Shown: positions 35,544 to 44,572, counted from the stretch's first letter. The stretch: DNA of 58,796 nt from Streptomyces tailanensis (GCF_008386495.1 NZ_VTHJ01000062.1:1-58796), one strand, 5' to 3'. Numbers and translations: made by a program. The notes: a model not told the origin generated them from the sequence alone.

Positions 35544-36108
35544 TCCAGTGCTTGACCTGGCGTACGGAGTTCGGCACTGGTTGGTCCGTGGTGTCGAGCA
35601 GTTGAATGCGCCATCGGGGATCACTGGTGTGCCAGCTGGTCCAGCGGTGCCAGACCATCTTGTGCCAGCTGTTGTCGATGATGACGTCGGGCCTGTGGCC
35701 CGGGTCGAGCGCGTGCTGCCTGTGCCATGTGGCCCAGCCGAGGAAGGCGTCGACAGCCGGCGCGTCCCACCGGCCGGGGTCACGTGCGGCAAGACGAGCG
35801 CGCCGGACCTCGTCGGCGACATCGACCAGGCATACGGCGATGCCATCGAGAAGTGGCGCGGAGGGAACGGCGAGGACTTCACCCAAAGGAGACTGCCCGG
35901 TGAGCAACAGGTCGATGCCGCGCGCCTGGTACTCCAGCGCGCGCCGCACCCACATCTCGGTCATGCGGTGGCGCCAGTGCAGGTCGGCGCCCGCTGGCAC
36001 ACCGAGTTCATCGAAGTCGTGCACGGCTATTTGCGGAAGCCTGCTGGCGGTGGCGTAGGCGAGCGTCGTCTTGCCCGAGCAGCTCGACCCGGTGAGCTTG
36101 AACAACAT
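35479..36108 (-). CDS. P-loop NTPase, small kinase-like
   Basis: 209 residues from MLFKLTGSSCSGKTT; longer starts are rejected because the Walker A is normally at the very N-terminus. Walker A GSSCSGKTT (~7-15). An Asp in AVHDFDELG (~35) is in the place of a kinase acceptor-binding residue. A lid-like Arg pair occurs in RRARLAARDPGRW. The C-terminus is Trp- and His-rich. It belongs to the AAA_17/AAA_18-like small kinases; substrate unknown. Confidence 0.8.
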   Translation of the reverse strand: MLFKLTGSSCSGKTTLAYATASRLPQIAVHDFDELGVPAGADLHWRHRMTEMWVRRALEYQARGIDLLLTGQSPLGEVLAVPSAPLLDGIAVCLVDVADEVRRARLAARDPGRWDAPAVDAFLGWATWHRQHALDPGHRPDVIIDNSWHKMVWHRWTSWHTSDPRWRIQLLDTTDQPVPNSVRQVKHWITEQRDAHQAGRLALGPGWAS

Positions 36109-36112
36109 TGCC

Positions 36113-36358
36113 TCACAGTGCCAGCGCCTCAGCGCCTCTCTCGACCCATTTCTGCTCGCCCACTGCCTCGGCCGGGTACCAAGCGAGGTAGCGGGTGCCA
36201 GGAAGGCCGACGTCCACCGCAAGGCAGCCCGTTACCTGCAGGATGCCGGCCGGGCGTACTGAGGGGCAGTGGGACGGCTCGACGGCGTAGGCAATACCCG
36301 GTGTGCCTCGCGGAGCATGTCCTGCCCAGTACTTCGCCCAGCTCGCGCCGCAGTTCAT
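36113..36358 (-). CDS. Small hypothetical protein upstream of the P-loop gene
   Basis: 81 residues from MNCGASWAKYW to ..GAEALAL. Its stop lies 4 bp before the P-loop gene start on the same strand, which is operon-like spacing. Codon bias fits Streptomyces. The stretch LPGTRYLAWYPAEAVGE looks protein-like, but I recognise no family. Chance frame remains possible. Confidence 0.4.
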   Translation of the reverse strand: MNCGASWAKYWAGHAPRGTPGIAYAVEPSHCPSVRPAGILQVTGCLAVDVGLPGTRYLAWYPAEAVGEQKWVERGAEALAL

Positions 36359-36433
36359 CCGCGTTGGTGACCCACTGCCGACAGAGCCAGTTCTACACCG
36401 CGGGTCGGCGGGAGGCTCGTCCACGTGCTCCAC

Positions 36434-36927
36434 TACGAGCCCAGCGGCGCCTGCCTGCTCCTCCCAGACGGGTTCCGCGCCGTAGCGACCGGGCTAAGAC
36501 GAGCCGGCCACCTGGGCCAGGACGCGGCCGGGCGCGCGCACCGCCGCTTCCCTATCGGCGGCGCGACCGAGGGCGTCCACGCACATGCAGCGGGGCCCCA
36601 CGCAGTGAGTAAGGGGCTGCCGGAAACCTTCAGCTCACGGCAGACGGGAAAGAACCCCAACGGACTGGAACCTCCTGCGGGATCATGCCAACGTACAACG
36701 ACCCGCAAAAACACCAGGTCAGCTAAGGGGTATCGGCATCCGGGCCGAACCGGCCGTCGGCCAGCCGTCCCCAGTTCACAGCCCGCGACACTCGATCCTA
36801 TGACCGAGCGCAGCCCCAAGGAGGTTCATCTGTCGAATCCCGCAATCCGCTCTGCTCGTTTCACTGCCCCCAATCCTTATGGCGCTCGGCGCCGTGAACG
36901 CGTGGGCCGCCCAGGTGACGGAGGACT
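36434..36927. other. Gene-poor stretch
   Basis: About 490 bp. The frames here lack consistent third-position GC bias and recognisable motifs. Probably decayed DNA at the edge of the integrase region. Confidence 0.4.
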
Positions 36928-37197
36928 ATGCCGCCTTGTACGGCGCTGTGTCTCTGCGTCTGCGCGGCAGGACTATTCGGTGAGGACCTGTTACAACGCG
37001 GCTACCACCGCGACCGAGAGGTCCTCACGTACATCGCGGTACATCCCGGCGTCGCAACTCGCCACTCCGCCCAGGCCATTGGCGCCTCCGAGCGGGTTGT
37101 GGCCCGCAACCTCGACCGCCTCACCAGCGACAGGCTGCTGGTGCTTGATGCCGATGACGCGACCCCCGCTCTCCGCTCGTACCGTCTGGCCTCCTGA
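36928..37197 (+). CDS. Winged-helix (MarR/replication-initiator-like) small protein, possibly a remnant
   Basis: Up to 89 residues. From residue ~28 the sequence DREVLTYIAVHPGVATRHSA..AIGASERVVARNLDRLTSDRLL is a compact winged helix ending YRLAS. The first ~25 residues are Cys-rich and not domain-like, so the true protein may have begun elsewhere and been truncated. It lies 195 bp upstream of the integrase with a strong hairpin between them. Confidence 0.5.
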   Translation: MPPCTALCLCVCAAGLFGEDLLQRGYHRDREVLTYIAVHPGVATRHSAQAIGASERVVARNLDRLTSDRLLVLDADDATPALRSYRLAS

Positions 37198-37259
37198 CCG
37201 ATGCGAAGGATGGGGCGAGGGACAGATCTCGTAGTGCAGAGCGATACGTAGCAGACGAT

Positions 37260-37280
37260 CCCCGGTTACCGAAACCGGGG
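37260..37280 (+). terminator. Hairpin between the winged-helix gene and the integrase
   Basis: CCCCGGTT-accga-AACCGGGG: an 8-bp perfect stem with a 5-nt loop, 63 bp after the winged-helix stop. Probably an intrinsic terminator or attenuator; no U-tract. Confidence 0.55.
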
Positions 37281-37392
37281 CTCCTGCGGAGCATTAATGG
37301 TGTTCGCACCCGGCTGTGCTTGGCGGTGGAGCCGTAGCGAATGGTGCCGCCAGTTTGCCTACCCCGATCGGTAGACGCGGCGTTGTGATGTT

Positions 37393-38619
37393 ATGTCGGC
37401 CTGTTCGAGGAGAGTGAGTATTCTGTCCGATCCCATCAAGAAACTTCCGCCGAACTCGAAGGGGAAGGTTCGATACCGGTTTGTTGTCGACGCAGGAATC
37501 GACCCCGAAACTGGGAAACGTAAGCAGTTGAGGCGCACCTTCGACTCGTTGAAGGAAGCTAGGGCTGAGTACGCGAACATAACTAATCGGCGGCATGAAG
37601 GGTCGCTTGTGCCGCCCAACAAGATCACCGTGAATGAGTGGCTCGACCGATGGCTGGCCATGAAAGCGGAGGACCTCGAAGAAACCACCATCTACAGCTA
37701 CGAGATTACCCTGGACCGAGTTCGGGGGAGGCTCGGCAATATTCGTCTCCAGGACCTTACTGAAGAGCACGTGGAAGAGTGGAGGGACTGGGCGCTGGCG
37801 CATGGCCGCGTGCGTGGTAAAAGGGCCGGGACGCCGCTCAGTGTCACGAGTGTAGATATGAGCCTCGCTCGGCTGAAGGAAGCTCTGGGGAGAGCCGTTA
37901 CCCGGCGATTGGTGTACGTCAATGTCGCTGCGCACGTGACCATTCCCCGGAGGGCGCGCAAGGAAGAGCGGAAGACTAAAGAGGAGGTGCCGCCCTGGAA
38001 CGTCCAGGAGGTTCAGAAATTCATACATGGAATAAGGGGCGAGCGTCTCTATGCTGCGCTTCTTCTTTCGCTGATGGGGCTTCGTCCAGCTGAAGTCTGC
38101 GGCCTCCGGTGGGAAGATGTGGACTTGGAGAATGCGACGATCGTCATTGCCAACACGCGCACGATGATGGGTAACCGGTACGTGGTGGAGAAGGACACCA
38201 AGTCTCTTGCGGGTGAGCGGGATCTGCCGCTGCCGGCGCTGGTGCTGGGGGCCCTCAAGGCATTCCGGGCTCTCCAAGCCGAGGAGAGGCTCGCTCTGGG
38301 GGAGGCGTACACGGTGTCGGGCTACGTGCTGGCGCACGAGGCGGGAGATCCCTTCACGATCAAGCAACTTCGCCGACGCGCGTACCGGCTTATGGAGCTT
38401 CTCGGGCTCCGTCGCGTCAGGCTCTACGACGCACGCTCGTCGTGCTTCACCTTCCTGGCCAACAACGGGGTCCCGGACCACATCCTCGCGCGATGGGCCG
38501 GACATACGAACGTAAAGACGACCAAGCGATGGTACGTCAAGCCGGATGTGGAAGATCTTCGCGGAGCCGCCACCACTTGGGATGGCCTGCACGGGGGTGC
38601 GGCGGAGGGGCAAGAGTGA
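37393..38619 (+). CDS. Phage/AICE-type tyrosine integrase
   Basis: 408 residues. An arm-binding N-terminal domain (~12-60: KGKVRYRFVVDAGIDPETGK) comes first, then a core-binding domain (~70-180). The catalytic domain has Arg in LMGLRPAEVCGLR, Lys in VVEKDTKS, the box YDARSSC (Tyr where the first His is usual), WAGH and Tyr nucleophile in TKRWYVKP. This three-domain layout is that of integrases from actinobacterial integrative elements. No excisionase, replication protein, tRNA or att repeat is visible nearby, so it looks like an orphan left by an element that has decayed. Confidence 0.9.
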   Translation: MSACSRRVSILSDPIKKLPPNSKGKVRYRFVVDAGIDPETGKRKQLRRTFDSLKEARAEYANITNRRHEGSLVPPNKITVNEWLDRWLAMKAEDLEETTIYSYEITLDRVRGRLGNIRLQDLTEEHVEEWRDWALAHGRVRGKRAGTPLSVTSVDMSLARLKEALGRAVTRRLVYVNVAAHVTIPRRARKEERKTKEEVPPWNVQEVQKFIHGIRGERLYAALLLSLMGLRPAEVCGLRWEDVDLENATIVIANTRTMMGNRYVVEKDTKSLAGERDLPLPALVLGALKAFRALQAEERLALGEAYTVSGYVLAHEAGDPFTIKQLRRRAYRLMELLGLRRVRLYDARSSCFTFLANNGVPDHILARWAGHTNVKTTKRWYVKPDVEDLRGAATTWDGLHGGAAEGQE

Positions 38620-39085
38620 GCCACGCGGACTATCAGCCGAGCGACTTGCGAGCCCTATGGCCAGCAGGATTGGGGCGAGGTGGATTCGGAGTCCGCTTGC
38701 TGGTTTTGGGACCGGTGGCTGTAACTGAGAGCATCGGCTACGGCCAAACCTTCTACCAAGCGTTCACCGTGTGGTATTCAAGCTGCTGTTGTGCGGGATT
38801 CCGGAAGGTTTCCAGGTGAGTCACGCCGAGCCTCGTCCGTGCCACCACACTCGATGCTGCAACCCGAACCGCCTGGAGGCCGTGATCAGAGAGGGAAGCG
38901 TTGCTCGTAGCGACTGCAGGAGGGCATGCGCCCGGAGGGCTCACTGCCGACACGGCCACGAGTACATGACGGAGAACGTATACCTGGGTTCTCGTCGGCA
39001 GGTCCGGCACTGCCGGAGCGGGGCAAGGCCCGCTAGGTCCACCCCGGCGATGTGACATCTCGTGACAGATGAGAGGGTCAGGCGG
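38620..39085. other. Gene-poor stretch between integrase and pcaL
   Basis: About 465 bp without a convincing gene. Open frames lack Streptomyces codon bias. I looked for a tRNA 3' end or direct repeat that could serve as an attachment site and found none. It probably marks the edge of the accessory region. Confidence 0.4.
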
Positions 39086-40417
39086 GTGAGTGAGACACCA
39101 CCGAACACCCTGCAATACCGCTTTGACGGGCCAGAAGACGCCCCAGTCCTGATCCTGGGTCCCTCACTGGGTACCACATGGCACATGTGGGACCGGCAGA
39201 TCCCGGAGCTGACCAAGCAGTGGCGGGTCTTCCGGTTCGACCTGCCGGGCCACGGCGGCGCGCCCGCGTACCCCGGCGGCTCGGTCACCGAGCTGGCCGC
39301 CCGGCTGCTTGCCACCCTCGACGCCGTCGGCGTCCAGCGCTTCGGCTACGCGGGCTGCGCGCTCGGCGGCGCCATCGGGGCCGAGCTCGCGCTGCGCCAT
39401 CCCGACCGCCTCGCCTCGCTCGCGCTGATCGCCGCCTCGCCCCGCTTCGGCACGGCCGACGAGTTCCGCCAGCGCGGGGTGATCGTACGGACGAACGGCC
39501 TCGACCCCATTGCCCGTACCTCCCCGGACCGCTGGTTCACCGCGGGGTTCGCGGCGGCGCAGCCCGCGATCACCGAGTGGGCCGTGCAGATGGTCCGCAC
39601 CACCGACCCCGGCTGCTACATCGCCGCCTGCGAGGCGCTCGCCTCGTTCGACGTGCGCGCCGAACTCGGCCGGATCGGCGTCCCCACGCTCGTCCTCGTC
39701 GGCTCCGACGACCAGGTCACCGGCCCCGCCGAGGCCCGTACGCTCGTCGCGGGCATCCCGGACGCCCGCCTCGCCGTCGTCCCCGGCGCCTCGCACCTCG
39801 TCCCGGTCGAGCAGCCCGCCGCGGTCACCGACCTCCTCGTACGCCACTTCTCCACGGCCTGGCAGCCCGCCTACGACTCCACCACCGGCCAGATCGCCAT
39901 CCCGGCGGCGCCCGTCAAGCCGGTACTCGCCGCCGTCCCGCAGCAGACCACGCAGACCGCACCGCAGTCGGGGCCACAGACCGGGCCGGTGGCCGAGATC
40001 GCCCCGGCCGCCGTGCAGCCCGTGGCAGAGGGCAGACCCGACCCGTACGACGCCGGGCTGAAGGTCCGCCGTGAGGTGCTCGGCGACGCGCACGTCGACC
40101 GGGCGATGGCCTCGGCGGACGAGTTCTCCGGCGACTTCCAGGAGTTCATCACCCGCTACGCCTGGGGCGAGATCTGGGACCGGCCCGGCCTCGACCGCCG
40201 CTCCCGCAGCTGTGTCACGCTGACCGCCCTGGTCGCCGGCGGGCACATGGACGAACTCGCCTTCCACACCCGGGCGGCCCTCCGCAACGGCCTCACCCCG
40301 AACGAGATCAAGGAAGTCCTCCTCCAGGCCGCCGTCTACTGCGGCGTACCGGCCGCGAACAGCGCGTTCAAGGTCGCCCAGCAGGTGATCCGCGAGGAGA
40401 CCACCCCCGAGGAGTGA
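39086..40417 (+). CDS. pcaL: PcaD-PcaC fusion: 3-oxoadipate enol-lactonase / 4-carboxymuconolactone decarboxylase
   Basis: 443 residues from the GTG giving MSETPPNTLQYRF; a GTG 24 bp upstream is an alternative. Residues ~1-260 form an alpha/beta hydrolase: oxyanion region GPSLGTTWHMWD, acid Asp in GSDDQV, His in PGASHLVP. The nucleophile elbow reads G-C-Ala92-L-G-G where Ser is expected. A Pro/Gln-rich linker (~275-320) leads to the carboxymuconolactone decarboxylase domain (~325-440: RPGLDRRSRSCVTLT, HTRAALRNG, ..QAAVYCGVPAAN). It acts in the protocatechuate branch of the beta-ketoadipate pathway. No other pca gene is adjacent. Confidence 0.92.
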   Translation: MSETPPNTLQYRFDGPEDAPVLILGPSLGTTWHMWDRQIPELTKQWRVFRFDLPGHGGAPAYPGGSVTELAARLLATLDAVGVQRFGYAGCALGGAIGAELALRHPDRLASLALIAASPRFGTADEFRQRGVIVRTNGLDPIARTSPDRWFTAGFAAAQPAITEWAVQMVRTTDPGCYIAACEALASFDVRAELGRIGVPTLVLVGSDDQVTGPAEARTLVAGIPDARLAVVPGASHLVPVEQPAAVTDLLVRHFSTAWQPAYDSTTGQIAIPAAPVKPVLAAVPQQTTQTAPQSGPQTGPVAEIAPAAVQPVAEGRPDPYDAGLKVRREVLGDAHVDRAMASADEFSGDFQEFITRYAWGEIWDRPGLDRRSRSCVTLTALVAGGHMDELAFHTRAALRNGLTPNEIKEVLLQAAVYCGVPAANSAFKVAQQVIREETTPEE

Positions 40418-40452
40418 CAGCGGGGGCGAGCCGCCGGGGGCAGGATGGAGCC

Positions 40453-41094
40453 ATGAAGCTCACGCTCACGAAGAAGTCGCACGCGTGCGTCCGTCTGGAG
40501 AAGGACGGACGCACGCTCGTCATCGATCCCGGTGCCTTCAGCGAGGAGGACGCCGCGGTCGGCGCGGACGCCGTCCTGGTCACGCACGAGCACGCGGACC
40601 ACTTCGACGAGGGACGGCTCCGCGTGGCCCTGGACGCCAACCCGGCCGCCGAGATCTGGACCCTGCGGTCTGTCGCCGAGAAGATCTCCGCCGCCTTCCC
40701 GGGCCGCGTGCACACCGTCGGCCACGGTGACACGTTCACCGCCGCGGGCTTCGACGTCCAGGTCCACGGAGAACTCCACGCCGTCATCCACCCGGACATC
40801 CCGCGCATCACCAACGTCGGCTACCTCATCGACGGCGGCCGCGTCTTCCACCCCGGCGACGCCCTCACCGTCCCCGATCACGCCGTCGAGACGCTGATGC
40901 TCCCCGTCATGGCCCCCTGGAGCAAGATCTCCGAGGTCATCGACTACGTCCGCGAGGTCAAGCCCCAGCGCGCGTACGACATCCACGACGCCCTCCTCAC
41001 CGACCTCGCCCGCCCGATCTACGACCGCCAGATCGGCGCCCTCGGCGGCGCGGAACACCTGCGGCTCACCCCCGGCGCCTCGGCCGACCTCTGA
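40453..41094 (+). CDS. Metallo-beta-lactamase-fold hydrolase (UlaG-like)
   Basis: 213 residues from MKLTLTKKSHACV; a 13-residue upstream extension is rejected. The metal motif THEHADHF (~45-52) is followed by further ligands (His in VHGELHAVIH, Asp in FHPGDAL, His near DIHDAL). Cytosolic. It resembles the UlaG/YtnP-like group with broad or unknown phosphoester/lactone substrates. It stands 36 bp after pcaL and is followed by a strong terminator, so the two may be co-transcribed. Confidence 0.9.
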   Translation: MKLTLTKKSHACVRLEKDGRTLVIDPGAFSEEDAAVGADAVLVTHEHADHFDEGRLRVALDANPAAEIWTLRSVAEKISAAFPGRVHTVGHGDTFTAAGFDVQVHGELHAVIHPDIPRITNVGYLIDGGRVFHPGDALTVPDHAVETLMLPVMAPWSKISEVIDYVREVKPQRAYDIHDALLTDLARPIYDRQIGALGGAEHLRLTPGASADL

Positions 41095-41101
41095 GGGGAT
41101 G

Positions 41102-41135
41102 ACCGGGCGGGACGGCGTTGTCAGACCCGCCCGGT
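41102..41135 (+). terminator. Strong intrinsic-type hairpin
   Basis: ACCGGGCGGG (41102-41111) pairs perfectly with CCCGCCCGGT (41126-41135), with a 14-nt loop. It starts 8 bp after the metallo-hydrolase stop and ends 12 bp before the exonuclease start. There is no U-tract, as is usual for Streptomyces. Confidence 0.7.
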
Positions 41136-41146
41136 AAGTTGTGGGC

Positions 41147-41926
41147 ATGCGTATCGCCACCTGGAACGTGAACTCGATCACCGCCCGCCTCCCGAGGCTT
41201 CTGGCCTGGCTGGAGAGCAGCAACACGGACGTGCTCTGCCTCCAGGAGGCCAAGATCGCCGAGGACGGCTTTCCGTTCGAAGCACTGCGCGAGCAGGGCT
41301 ACGAGGCCGCGGTGCACGCCACGGGCCGGTGGAACGGCGTGGCGGTGATCTCCCGCACAGGCATCGAGGACGTGGTCAAGGGCCTGCCCGGCGACCCCGG
41401 CTACGACGGGTCCGTGGAGCCCCGCGCGATCTCCGCGACCTGCGGCCCGGTCCGCGTCTGGTCGGTGTACGTGCCGAACGGCCGCGAGGTCGACCACCCG
41501 CACTACGCCTACAAGCTCCAGTGGTTCGAGGCCCTCAAGGCCGCCGTCGCGGGCGACGCCGCCGGCGGCCGCCCCTTCGCCGTCATGGGCGACTACAACG
41601 TGGCGCCGACGGACGACGACGTGTACGACGTCGCCGCCTTCGAGGGCCTCACCCACGTCACCCCCGCCGAGCGCGCCGCCCTCGCCTCCCTCCGCGAGGC
41701 CGGCCTCTCCGACGTCGTCCCGCGCCCCCTCAAGTACGACCACCCCTTCACGTACTGGGACTACCGCCAGCTCTGCTTCCCCAAGAACCGCGGCATGCGC
41801 ATCGACCTGGTGTACGGCAACGAACCGTTCGCGAAGGCGGTCAAGGACGCGTACGTGGACCGCGAGGAGCGCAAGGGCAAGGGTGCCTCGGACCACGCGC
41901 CGGTCGTGGTGGATCTGGACGTCTAG
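41147..41926 (+). CDS. xthA: Exodeoxyribonuclease III
   Basis: 259 residues, normal for the XthA/ExoIII (EEP) family. Motifs in order: MRIATWNVNSI (~1-11), LQEAKI (~32-37), VYVPNG, MGDYNVAP (~150), DLVYGN and GASDHAPVVVDL (~248-258) with the catalytic Asp-His pair. A GTG two codons upstream is the alternative start. It acts on apurinic/apyrimidinic sites in base-excision repair. It is convergent with the esterase gene, 4 bp apart. Confidence 0.96.
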   Translation: MRIATWNVNSITARLPRLLAWLESSNTDVLCLQEAKIAEDGFPFEALREQGYEAAVHATGRWNGVAVISRTGIEDVVKGLPGDPGYDGSVEPRAISATCGPVRVWSVYVPNGREVDHPHYAYKLQWFEALKAAVAGDAAGGRPFAVMGDYNVAPTDDDVYDVAAFEGLTHVTPAERAALASLREAGLSDVVPRPLKYDHPFTYWDYRQLCFPKNRGMRIDLVYGNEPFAKAVKDAYVDREERKGKGASDHAPVVVDLDV

Positions 41927-41930
41927 GCCG

Positions 41931-43724
41931 TTACAACAGCCCGAGGTCCACCGACTCGGCGAGCGCCGCGAGCCCCGCGTCCCCCGGATGCAGATGGTCC
42001 CCGCTGTCGTACGCGGGGAGCATCCGGGAAGGCCGCGCCGGGTCCCGGAGCACGGCGTCGAAGTCCAACACCCCGTCGAACTCCTCGTTCCCCCGGATCC
42101 ACTCGTTCACCGCGACCCGCTGAACGTCGGCCGCGGCCGTGCAGCGGGCCTCGCCCTCGCAGGGCGCGATCGTGGCCACGAGCATCCGCAGACCGCGCTC
42201 GTGGCCCCGGGCGGCGATCTCCCGCAGCCCGGCGATGACCCGGTCCGCCGACGCGCCCCAGCGGACGTCGTTGACGCCCTGGAAGACGACGGCGGTACGG
42301 GCGGAGGTCTGGGCGAGGACGTCACGGTCGAGGCGGTGCAGGGCGCTCACGCCGCCCGAACTGGTGGACACCCCGTCGCCGGGGTAGACGTCGGTGCCCA
42401 CCCGGTTCGCCGAGATCCCCTGGTTGAGGACCCCGTAGCGCGGGACGGCGTCCTGGCTCCGCAGCCGGTCGGCGAGCACATCAGGCCAGCGGTGGTTCGC
42501 GTCGGGCGTGGACTTGTCGCCGTCGGTGATCGAGTCGCCGAGGAGCACGACGGAGCCCGGCCCGCCTCCCACGTCGACACCGGTCAGCAGCGGCCAGCTC
42601 GTGATCGTCGAGGTGTACGCCGCCGCCGAGCCGTCGCCCGCGTGGTCGCCCGGTTCGCTGACGTACGAGGTCTGCTGGGTGAGCCGGTGGACGGGCGCGG
42701 CCGACACCGTGCCCGGCAGATGGAAGCTCACCAGCAGATCGCTGTCCGCAGGTACCTCGAAGCCCAGCGGATTGCTGAACGCCTGTGCCCCCGCCGGGAT
42801 TTCGGTCCCCGCCGCACCCCGGAAGGACAACGGCACCGGCACACTCCGCGCGGCGGCACCCTCGGCCCGCAACGCCACCGTCGCGCTTCCGACCCGTACC
42901 GGCGCCGACGCGAAGGTGTTGTCGAGCCGGATCCGTACCCGGGGCCCGCCCGCCGAGGTGTGCACCACGAGCCGTAGCGTCCGGTCGGTCCAGGACCTGA
43001 CGGCCGAGTAGCCCGAGGTCGCGGTCGCCCAGCTCCCGGTCCAGCCCTGTGACCCGGACCGCACGGACAGGGCGAACACATGCAGGTCCCGGTTGCGCGG
43101 CAGGGTCACCGAGGAGACCTCACGGCCGGGTAGGACCGGCACGGTGACGACGTACAGCCGTGCCTTCTCGGCGAGTTGACCGCCGGGGGTGTTGACGCGG
43201 GGGAGCGCCACGGCCTTGGTGGCGAGTGGGCCGGTGCGCCAGTCCGGGGCGGTCAGGCGGTACGTCGAGCGGGCGCCGCCCGCGTAGCGGACCGTGCCAC
43301 TGCCGACGGCGTCGGTGCCGCCCGTGCCGGCGACCAGGAAGGCGAGGGCGTCGCCACGGCCGCGTGCCCGTACGGACTGGCCGTTCGCGCGTACGTTGTC
43401 CGGCTCGCCCGCGGTGCGGCGCGGCCAGGTCAGGCGTGCGCCCTGGACTGTCAGCGCGCGCCCGGGCGTCCAGCCGGCGGTGGTCAGGTCCTGTGCCGAG
43501 AGGGAGCCGCCGGAGCCGTCGAAGTCGGCCTCGGCGGGCCGGGCGTCGTCACTGACGGCCCTGTTGTCGAAGAGCCGTTCCAGCGGCGCCGGTTCGGTGC
43601 CCTCACCGGTGGCGGCCCGGGCGGAGGTGACGGGTGCGAGCGCCGCCAGCAGACCCAGTACGACGCCCGTTCTCCAGACACGTCGGCGCACGCGCGCCCC
43701 CTCCCGTTTCGCTGATGACGACAT
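41931..43724 (-). CDS. Secreted SGNH/GDSL-family esterase
   Basis: 597 residues. The signal peptide has an Arg-rich n-region (RVRRRVWR), a hydrophobic core (VVLGLLAALAPV) and cleavage near SARA-A. The N-terminal ~370 residues are beta-rich with no named domain. The C-terminal catalytic domain has block I LLGDSITDG (Ser nucleophile), Gly in NQGISANR, Asn in QGVNDV and the Asp-His pair in DHLHPGDAG. Exported, probably acting on extracellular esters or polysaccharide acetyl groups. Both the length and the added N-terminal module are typical of the long Streptomyces GDSL lipases. Confidence 0.92.
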   Translation of the reverse strand: MSSSAKREGARVRRRVWRTGVVLGLLAALAPVTSARAATGEGTEPAPLERLFDNRAVSDDARPAEADFDGSGGSLSAQDLTTAGWTPGRALTVQGARLTWPRRTAGEPDNVRANGQSVRARGRGDALAFLVAGTGGTDAVGSGTVRYAGGARSTYRLTAPDWRTGPLATKAVALPRVNTPGGQLAEKARLYVVTVPVLPGREVSSVTLPRNRDLHVFALSVRSGSQGWTGSWATATSGYSAVRSWTDRTLRLVVHTSAGGPRVRIRLDNTFASAPVRVGSATVALRAEGAAARSVPVPLSFRGAAGTEIPAGAQAFSNPLGFEVPADSDLLVSFHLPGTVSAAPVHRLTQQTSYVSEPGDHAGDGSAAAYTSTITSWPLLTGVDVGGGPGSVVLLGDSITDGDKSTPDANHRWPDVLADRLRSQDAVPRYGVLNQGISANRVGTDVYPGDGVSTSSGGVSALHRLDRDVLAQTSARTAVVFQGVNDVRWGASADRVIAGLREIAARGHERGLRMLVATIAPCEGEARCTAAADVQRVAVNEWIRGNEEFDGVLDFDAVLRDPARPSRMLPAYDSGDHLHPGDAGLAALAESVDLGLL

Positions 43725-43915
43725 GACGACGATGACGAATGCGACATCGACGATTGCAACGATGAGACGACAGATGCGCCACGAAACTAAGGAGACGTCA
43801 GGGACCCGTCAACGAGGTGCGTGTGAACCACGGACGAACTCGCGGCGAACAGGGCGAACAGGCGGCGCCCGCGCGCCTGTGGTGCGAAGGGCGGTGCGAA
43901 TGACACGCTGACCGC

Positions 43916-44395
43916 ATGAACATCTCGTTCCTGGGCAACTGGCGCAAGAGGCGTGGCCCCGCTTTCGGGGTCGCGGTGTTCTCCGGCGGTGGCGACGGTG
44001 ACGGCCATGACGGCGGTGACGACGAAGGTCACGAAGGCCTCGCCGAACTTCTCTCCGAATGCGAACTGCTGCGCACGCAGGCCCAGCAGGCCGGTGTCGA
44101 ACTCGACGACTCCGCCGCCTCGTTGGAGGCCCTCGATCAGCTCGTGCCCCGCTGGCGCGACGACGAGGAAACCCTGGCCTGGCTCGGCAACGACGCCGGG
44201 CTCTATCTCGGCACGGTCGTCGTACGCACGATCCCCGGCGCCCGCTGGGAGATCTGGCCGGGCGGTCAGCCCGTGGTGCGGCTGGCCTCCGGCAGGGAGA
44301 TCGACGTGGTCGAGGCCGGACACGAATGGGCCGCCAGCGGCGTACCGGAACTCTCGCAGCTGTACGCCGAGATCGCGGAGGGCAACGCTCCCTGA
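43916..44395 (+). CDS. DUF6278 family protein
   Basis: 159 residues, starting MNISFLGNWRKRRG. A Gly/Asp/His-rich low-complexity patch (~25-40) precedes a conserved alpha/beta body (LDQLVPRWRDDEETLAWLGNDAGLYLG..). It matches my recollection of the Streptomyces DUF6278 family of unknown function. Cytosolic. Divergent from the esterase gene; no operon partner. Confidence 0.8.
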   Translation: MNISFLGNWRKRRGPAFGVAVFSGGGDGDGHDGGDDEGHEGLAELLSECELLRTQAQQAGVELDDSAASLEALDQLVPRWRDDEETLAWLGNDAGLYLGTVVVRTIPGARWEIWPGGQPVVRLASGREIDVVEAGHEWAASGVPELSQLYAEIAEGNAP

Positions 44396-44411
44396 GGGCG
44401 GCCGACTTCTG

Positions 44412-44537
44412 ATGACCGGTGCCTCTGGACCGGCTGCGCGCCTCGACTACGATGAGCGGTTCATCCACTTGAGGGTGATCGAGGCCGAGGGCGCCACCCC
44501 GGTCTCACCAGGAACGCTGCTGCCGAGCGCGCAGTAG
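44412..44537 (+). CDS. Possible 41-codon ORF
   Basis: ATG-initiated frame MTGASGPAARLDYDERFIHL.. ending PSAQ, 16 bp after DUF6278. It has acceptable codon bias but no known family and no clear ribosome-binding site. It may be a fragment of a lost gene. Confidence 0.25.
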   Translation: MTGASGPAARLDYDERFIHLRVIEAEGATPVSPGTLLPSAQ

Positions 44538-44572
44538 CCAAGGGGCCAGGCCCGCCCGGCGGCAGCCGGAGA

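Noticed and set aside
36425..37234. 269-codon plus-strand frame
   Set aside because: Its content is arginine/alanine-rich without domains and conflicts with the winged-helix frame at 36928-37197.
38620..39085. tRNA gene or att repeat for the integrase
   Set aside because: No T-loop-like GGTTCRANTCC element or matching direct repeat could be found by eye.
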